From assembly GCA_038373885.1 (NCBI GenBank), contig JAWZYV010019914.1, positions 806,001 through 870,000 of the forward strand: 64,000 bases of DNA. The letters are read 5' to 3'. The translations under genes and the position numbers were made by a program. How positions within the stretch are numbered: position 1 is the first letter of the stretch; the number at the start of each line of letters is the position of its first letter. The DNA comes from Cheiracanthium punctorium. Lineage: Eukaryota; Arthropoda; Arachnida; Araneae; Cheiracanthiidae. The notes beneath the pieces are model-generated. The model saw nothing but the letters and a program-made list of their open reading frames with translations, ran no database searches and was not told the origin of the DNA. This document shows positions 57,311 through 64,000 of the stretch, piece after piece.

Positions 57311-58430
57311 ATTTTAATGAGCCATCCAAAGAGACCTACGGATGATCGAGTTTTCACATATACATCAGGCATTTCTTAAGCTTCCCAGTGCTTTCAAACG
57401 TTATTTAATGTAGTTTTAAGTAGTAATTGTGTTACTAATTCAAGTACGAACTCATGATTAATTTGTTTGCTATGGTACATATTTACATAAAGAAAATAGA
57501 TGCATATAATTTGAAGGAAAAACAAAGTAGCGGTTACTCTCATAATTCACGATTGCTTATTTTAGTTTCACAAGTGGATATTTAATATACTTTAAAATAA
57601 CTAAATACACAAATGGGAAAGACATTTTTATAATGAATATTTCATGAACGTAGTCGTATTTCCTACGTTATTTTAAACAATTCAAGCTTAATCTTTAACA
57701 AATGATGTATTAAAGCGCATTTCAGTGTTTTCGGGATATCCTGTATATTGAAGAAAATTGATAAAATACGCTCTATAGCGCGATACCTGAATTAATTATT
57801 CTTTAATAAAGACATTTCATGTAGTACATATTATTCTTTTGTCGCTTTCTCAATCGAACTTTGGAATTGAGCAAGCATAATGAACGCTTGTATAAAATAT
57901 TAACTACATTTGAAGTTTCTGTATAAACGGGCAAAAATCAATAATTTATAATTTACTGTATTTCTGCACTGTACCAGATGTAAGTCTTAATCACATAATC
58001 AAGGCATATAACTGATAAATAACATTTTCAACTGGCAAAATTAAATTGTCTAAATAGTATCACAACGTCATGCTTATTTACAAGAATAAAAACTACTCAA
58101 GTAATACGATTTCTGATTAAAATAATTTATTTATAAATAACACATGAGTAATTATTCACTAAACATGATTAACATACATATGTTTAGAATTTCTAAATAC
58201 ATTATAAAAGCGTTCACTTACCTTTACATTCAGAGCAAAATGTTAGGATAAATTTTCATGAAAGAAAATGGCGCAAGATTCACAAAACGATTACCTACAT
58301 CTAAAGTTCTTTAGTAAGACAAAAGTATAAAAAAATTGTTTTAAGTAATAAAATAATATAACATTTATAATACTTAGAATAATAAAATAGAATACTGTGA
58401 CTGGGGAAATTAGGCCTCAATGATAAACTC

Positions 58431-58530
58431 ATTTTTAGCGATGGCAACTCATAAGCAGGCCTGTTGCTTAGCGATGGCCCCGGCGTAGGTCACACCTAGA
58501 CGGCTTTCCTGCTGGGGTGGAGCATGAAAC
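58431..58530. promoter_or_regulatory. GC-rich block with repeated TTAGCGATGGC
   Basis: TTTAGCGATGGCAACT and, 36 bases on, CTTAGCGATGGCCCC share a core. TTAGCGATGGCAAC fits 12 of 14 positions of the RFX X-box consensus. CCCGGCGTAGGTCAC echoes the block at 57270. Function is inferred only. Confidence 0.25.
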
Positions 58531-58739
58531 TGAAAAAACCAGTAGTTCTTTCTCTCTCACTCCTTGATTTTCTGTTTCAGTTCTCTGTTTCAGTCGAGTT
58601 TTCTTCTCTACCAGAGTCCAGGCCTTGGTTATGGTGATTAAGAAAATGTAAAGCTAGAGGAACAACGACTTACCTTTGTAATTGCCGCTAGGTTATTACA
58701 AAGCTAAGGGGGGGGGCAATAAGTAGTCAAATAGCTTCT

Positions 58740-59715
58740 GAAAATTTATTTTAAATGCATAAATTTTTGTTCACTTATCACGCATCAACGACTACAGCGA
58801 ATGAAATGTAATTTGGTGACATAACAGTTGGTCACTCAGCTTAAAGTATAACCGTCAATTTTTTGAAAAATTTTGGATCAGATTTTGAGATTTTTGCAAA
58901 TTGGGCTAATATTTATTTTGTTAATCACGTAAAAATTACTGAAGCAAATGAAATAAAATTTAGTATCATCATAGTTTTCCACTTGAACTATAGTGGAAAA
59001 CTATGATGTATACTACAAAATAACTACAAAATATCCACTTGAACTCCACTTACTATCAAAATACTATAAAATGCTTTATAGATTTTGATATTTTGTAAAA
59101 GATGAGTAAATGTTCGTTTCATTCGTAAAAAATGGCAACGGAATAGAAGGAAATTTGGAATTATGTTCAAATTAATTTATACTGTAGATGCCAAAATTGG
59201 TTTAAATATTTCACAGATTTTGAGATTTTGTAAAAATCGTGTAAATGTTTCTACTCGCATCACACAAAAGCGGCTTAAGAGAAAGAATGAAATTTGGTAA
59301 CTTAATCGTTTGGACGTAATATAATATTTGGCTATTCAATTTAAACAAAACTTCAATTTTTTTTTCTAAGATTTTTGAAAATTTTGCAGAATTTTCTTGA
59401 GGTGTAATATTAAAGTATGGACAGTGAATCAAACAAAATTTAGTTACGGGGGAGGAATAATTTCTTGAATTTAAAGGCTTGTTCCACTAAAATAAAACCT
59501 GAATTTTTGCAATAATGCATTTTATCCATTGCCAATTTCACTCAGCACTTCGTCCCTATCTAACCTGTAGTCTTTTAACAATGTACAGCAGTTATGGCTC
59601 TGCATTCTATACTCTTGCCAATACACTAACTTCATTCTTTGCACTCCTCCAATGCAAACGAAAATTCGTTCTTTTATTCATAGCATACTAACCCGTCAGC
59701 GACGCGTACTTCATA
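58740..59715 (+). mobile_element. Decayed Helitron related to 38646-39813
   Basis: Contains three to four diverged units of the same ~155-bp repeat (for example GCATCAACGACTACAGCGAA, TTGGTCACTCAGCTTAAAGT) and a matching 3' region with ACTAACCCGTC-AGC-GACGCGT. The hairpin has one mismatch and CTAGT has become ATAGA, so the end is dead. The 5' end is lost. A local inverted repeat at 58965-59010 (GTTTTCCACTTGAACTATAG) is an added rearrangement. Confidence 0.75.
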
Positions 59716-62700
59716 TAGATTTAACATACATTTCTAATAACACAAAGCGAATATATGTCTCTATTACTTTCTAAATATCAAGAGAGATATTTTCATAAAG
59801 CCAAAAAAATTGGAAGGGAAAAAACGAAAATTCTAGACGTAGAACTTTTTTTAATACCGGAATTAAGTCATGAAATATTTCGCAAGCGTACATAAAAAAT
59901 ATAATATTAAAAAACGTTTTAAGTTTTAAAAATGTTTGTAAGCACTTAAAAGGGGGATAAAAGATAAACAATTTACCGTGCACCATAAGATTTGCACTCA
60001 AATCTTTAATTAAGCATTAATTATTGCGCTTATCTAGTGGCGCTTACATCATAAGACCTCTCTCACTTCTTTTCAAAACCTTTTATTTTTTCTTTTAAAA
60101 ACAAAAAGAAACATCCATTTTCTTTTGAAAGCCAATCTTTTGTGTAAAAAGCTTTCCTTCTCTTTTGAAATGAGCCAGGAGAAAAAAAAATCTTTCTTTT
60201 CTTCACCATTTTTGCTTTTGTCTAATTATGCTTTTCTCGCGAGTTTTTCCATTTCTTAGATTTAGGGTCTTGCATGCAAATTACTTAAGGTCTCATGTGT
60301 TAAGTCTCAATAAGGCTTTAACATTGTGTGGGTAATTAATTTTCACTTGAGTTGATTATCATTTAAGGAGACTTCATTTTAAACTTTATTAGACGCACTG
60401 CTCTCTGCTTGAACAAAATCTTTAAAGCAGTTAAATCTGAAGATCATTAGAGTGGGGCTATGATAATAAAAAAGTTGTGGTTGATTTTCGTTAATATTCT
60501 AATACTACTTTACTGTGCCGGTAGGCAACTTAGAATGTGGTTTTAAATTTTCACTTTTATTATCTTTATCTTAAGCCGTAAAAAAAGTTTTAATCTTGAA
60601 AAAATAGTTTTAGAGAGCACATGTTCTCTGACTTTCTAATTTTGTAAACTTTTATGACTTGGATAAAACATATTAGTTCGGTATCTTTAGATTTCAATAG
60701 TTAAAGTTTACAGTAGTAGCATAACGAGCATATATGACTTCTACTTTTACAATGCCTGGTTTCTTTCATTTTTTATTAGTATTGCTTTACTTTTTAGAAA
60801 GCAGTGAATTCATTATAACGTGTAATGTGGCTATTTTAAATCATTTATCAATTTAATAAGGCATAAGACTTTATTCCATTATCTAAGTTATTACAAAAGT
60901 TAGGTTAAAAGCACATAAAATCTTTTACTATTAAAACTGTAGAAAACGATTTATAGTTAAAAACGAATAGTTAAAATCGTTTTAACCGTTTTTAATGGTA
61001 GAACTTTTATGTATTTCTAACTAATGCTTTCAGGACTGTATTTTTAAACTTTTTTAATATTACAAAACTATTATTGCTAGCACAAAATTAATCATGTTAT
61101 ACTTCGATCTACAAATATTTAAAGAAATTTACAATCGATTTAAAATGTTAAAAAATTGTATTCAGAAATCCCATATTCGTCAAAATACGGCCAAAGTGAT
61201 AATGTTAATTTCTGAAACTAAGTTTTACAGATGTTTAATTTTATTGGTTTTGAAATTTGCGTAAAATAAACTACCAAAATAAAAGAAAATGAAAGCGAAT
61301 AAAATAAAATGAAAACTCGCAAATATTGCTCAAGTAATTTAACACGGCAAATTTAGAGAAATAAGCAATAAAATTTAAATAACATAAAAGCCACACATTC
61401 TTTTAAAATTTATTTCAATACAAAATACAAGAAAACCTCGTATTTTTCCGATTCTTTTCTTTATTTATGCAAATGGACAAAAACACGAATTTATTCGGCC
61501 ATCGAAAAATACATTTCTGCTTATTTGCACAGTGCTTAAGAACACTTTGTTAGTGCTCATTTAATTTGCAAAATGCAGCTTTATTTGAGCAATATCTTTA
61601 TTATCTTTCACTCGGAAAAAGGAAATCTAATGGTAAAAAAATACCATTACTATTTTTTTAATGGACTCTTCATGCTCACCTAATTAGTGATGAAAATATC
61701 GACAAATTTCATATACCTCCCAGTATCCAGGGATTTTATCGTTATTTTGTTAATTCTTGAATACTAACTTTGTCGCAATTCATTTTACTAATTAATATTA
61801 GCGCGAAAAGTTTCTCTCATCGTGTAAAGCAACTGGCAGCACACTTACTTGTTATGGAATGTTTCCACACACAGAAAAGGTTCAAACAGGTGCTGCGGTG
61901 TGCTTTAAAGGAAATGTCAAACTAACTATTTTGTCGAAGATCACGACCTACTTCATGTGAAGGCAATAACGTGTTTAATTTAATTAGCAGTACGTAGAAA
62001 ACGGAACAATGCGCATGCGTTTGCTGCAATTACTTTGATCAGTAATGAGGTAATTTCAATTTACCTTTCCTTTTCAAAATAAATGTACGAATGAAAAGAC
62101 GTTGAATTCAGCCAGAAGGTGCAATTTTGATTATTAAGATAAAAGAATCATTTGAGCACTGTTTTCTGTTTCTGAATTTAATGAGAATGCCGAGAAAGTC
62201 TATGAATAATATTAATGCAGCAGCGAAGTAAACGTCATGCATAAAACGTTACTTGCTTTGCGGATTCTGAAACCATTTTAAGCGCAGAAGATAAGTTAAT
62301 TTTAGTAGATGTGATGCCTCTGAAAGTGTAAATATAATTAATTAATTTTCAGAGTTATGCAGAGAAACTTTAACTGAACTACTAGTTCTATAAAATGAAA
62401 AAAGTACATCACTACATTATATAACTGGCAGTAAGGAAAAATACGTATTCTAAACTAAAAATTTTTAATAACACGAAAATACATTAATTTCTTCAACTCT
62501 GATTTTGTAAGTTCTCACAAAGATCTATGCGGGAAGTTTCTTGCTTACAGAAATATCACACAAAAATAAACTTGTAATTCAAAATTTTATTCTATGATAT
62601 CGCATTTTAAAGGCTTATCATAGCCTTTATGATCTTAAATATTTCTGTTTCTTACTTGCGTTTAAATAATTTTTCGCTCATAGTTCCATGTCATGCACAC

Positions 62701-64000
62701 ATAAGCAAGGTTCTATTGCAAAACATTTGTAACGATGACAATTTGGTGAGCTTTGGACGCTATATATACCCATAACGCCAAATTACGTCAATGATGTTAT
62801 TAAAAACGCTACTAGAAGTGTTGTACTCTCTATAAAAGCATTCGAGTAAAAGTCAAACTTCCTATGCTGGTTTCTTAAATAAAAATTTATTTTTTAATGA
62901 AATATGAATTAGGTTATGTATAATTGCAATTTTTCATACTTTTGACAATTTGTGCATTTTTCAAAAAGCTCAATAATTATTCTCTGTATTTTTAATTATT
63001 AAAGCTAAAATAAGAAATTTCGCTTAAACTCGAAAACTTTTTTGAGAGGGTGTACGTAATACTACTATTAATTATATTTTATCACTAGTATTATTAAAAC
63101 TGCCGTTATTATTATTTAAAAGGAGATATGTCATTTTACCTGGTGACCATCTTGACGTTTTATCGACCTTCCGTATCTTGTTCTGCGACACATCAATCAG
63201 TCAATAAAACCAGTTAGTGCACAGCACACATCATTCGTAGACTGGGTAATAAAACTGAAAGTTTTATAACTAAACCATATTTTATCTTTTATGACCTAGC
63301 AAATTTAGATCATCAAGTCGCGATTGTGTGATTTATTCAGCAATTATCCATATTTTACTATAACCAAAAATTTTTAATTTCACAGTTGTAGTTTGCACAC
63401 GAGAATGGCAATTTTGATCATGTGTAAGGTAATTTTATTATCGTTTTAAAAATACAGAAATCTTTAGCTAATAAGATAGTAAAGCACCTTAAATCTTTGT
63501 CATTACGCTGGCAAAAGGCATGTCTGTTACTATGATTTTTGTCCTAATCTAAAAATAAGCGTTTCCGTGCCCTTAGAATTCCATGCATTTTTTACGGATG
63601 TAAAAAAGTATGCACGTTGCAGAAATAAGTTCTTTAACCTGAGACGAAATCACGTGAACCTCACATTATAAGATTTTATCTGGCAAACCCTTTAACCTTA
63701 TTCATACATTCATAAATTGTAGCTTCTATTTACAAATTTACAAAATCGAGAGTGAAGTGTAAATTTATTAAACAATAAGTTACATTTTTGTTGGTTGTTT
63801 GAACTTCCACTTTCATATTTTGTTGTTAATCCCGAAAAAAAAATTAAACGATATATAAATGAATACACTTTGAAAATATTAGGTTACTTTTTAATGCTTA
63901 CTCTGTAATTGCTTGTAATTACATCACAACGGGCAGGTAAAAGTATTTTACTTTCAGTGCAGTTGAAAATTGATGATTTTATTTTTTGGGAAATAAAATA
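59716..64000. other. AT-rich end region without recognised features
   Basis: No exon, SINE or TE was recognised. TATA-like strings occur near 62760 (CTATATATACCC) and 62830 (CTATAAAAGC). TGCGCATGCGT at about 62010 is NRF-1-like. None is supported by a following exon. Confidence 0.4.

Overview
The window looks like AT-rich intergenic and intronic DNA from an arthropod nuclear genome. The mix of long-TIR mariner elements, tRNA-headed SINEs and Helitrons fits a chelicerate such as an orb-weaving spider best; this placement is an inference from repeat style, not from a host gene. There is no bacterial-type gene organisation and no complete host gene. Nearly all recognisable coding sequence is decayed transposase.

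Layout. 0-5.3 kb holds a palindromic MITE, two antisense mariner-type transposase relics, a Helitron 3' end and a 2.0-kb foldback element with ~600-bp arms. 5.3-12.7 kb has two adjacent hairpins, a degraded Tc1-like transposase, a SINE and two mariner C-terminal fragments. 12.87-14.65 kb is a 1.78-kb mariner-type element with two 701-bp TIRs that keeps only the N-terminal (DNA-binding) half of its transposase. 15.9-22.7 kb has a piggyBac-type MITE and two SINE families, one inserted in the other with a 12-bp target-site duplication. 27.5-31.8 kb is a 4.3-kb hAT-like element holding the antisense remains of a conserved uncharacterised animal protein, itself split by a 544-bp MITE with a perfect 8-bp duplication. 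32.8-34.0 and 47.1-48.3 kb are two opposite-orientation copies of a 1.17-kb CACTG...CAGTG element carrying a tRNA-like block. 34.6-35.2 kb is an endonuclease relic with an internal duplication. 36.5-39.8 kb has a small MITE, a SINE with a 14-bp duplication and a non-autonomous Helitron; a decayed Helitron relative lies at 58.7-59.7 kb. 44.4-45.1 kb is a 110-bp MITE interrupted by a 627-bp Tc1-like element, and the empty form of the same MITE is at 22.45 kb.

51-58.6 kb is poor in mobile elements and holds the best host-gene evidence: a GC-richer block with a perfect NRF-1-type palindrome and a GTAAGT donor (51.1 kb), then an exon at 54.4 kb with a strong acceptor, ATG, signal-peptide-like start and GTGAGT donor. 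That exon and its following intron are tandemly duplicated, and the copy has lost its donor. A second candidate exon is at 41.1 kb on the minus strand.

The most unusual items are the 27.5-31.8 kb element with its nuclease-like relic, the E-box-studded foldback element, the duplicated signal-peptide exon, and a cluster of TATCACTGTGATA / TGACGTCA motifs at 42.4-42.65 kb. All coordinates and identities were read by eye; element boundaries are approximate unless a target-site duplication fixes them.
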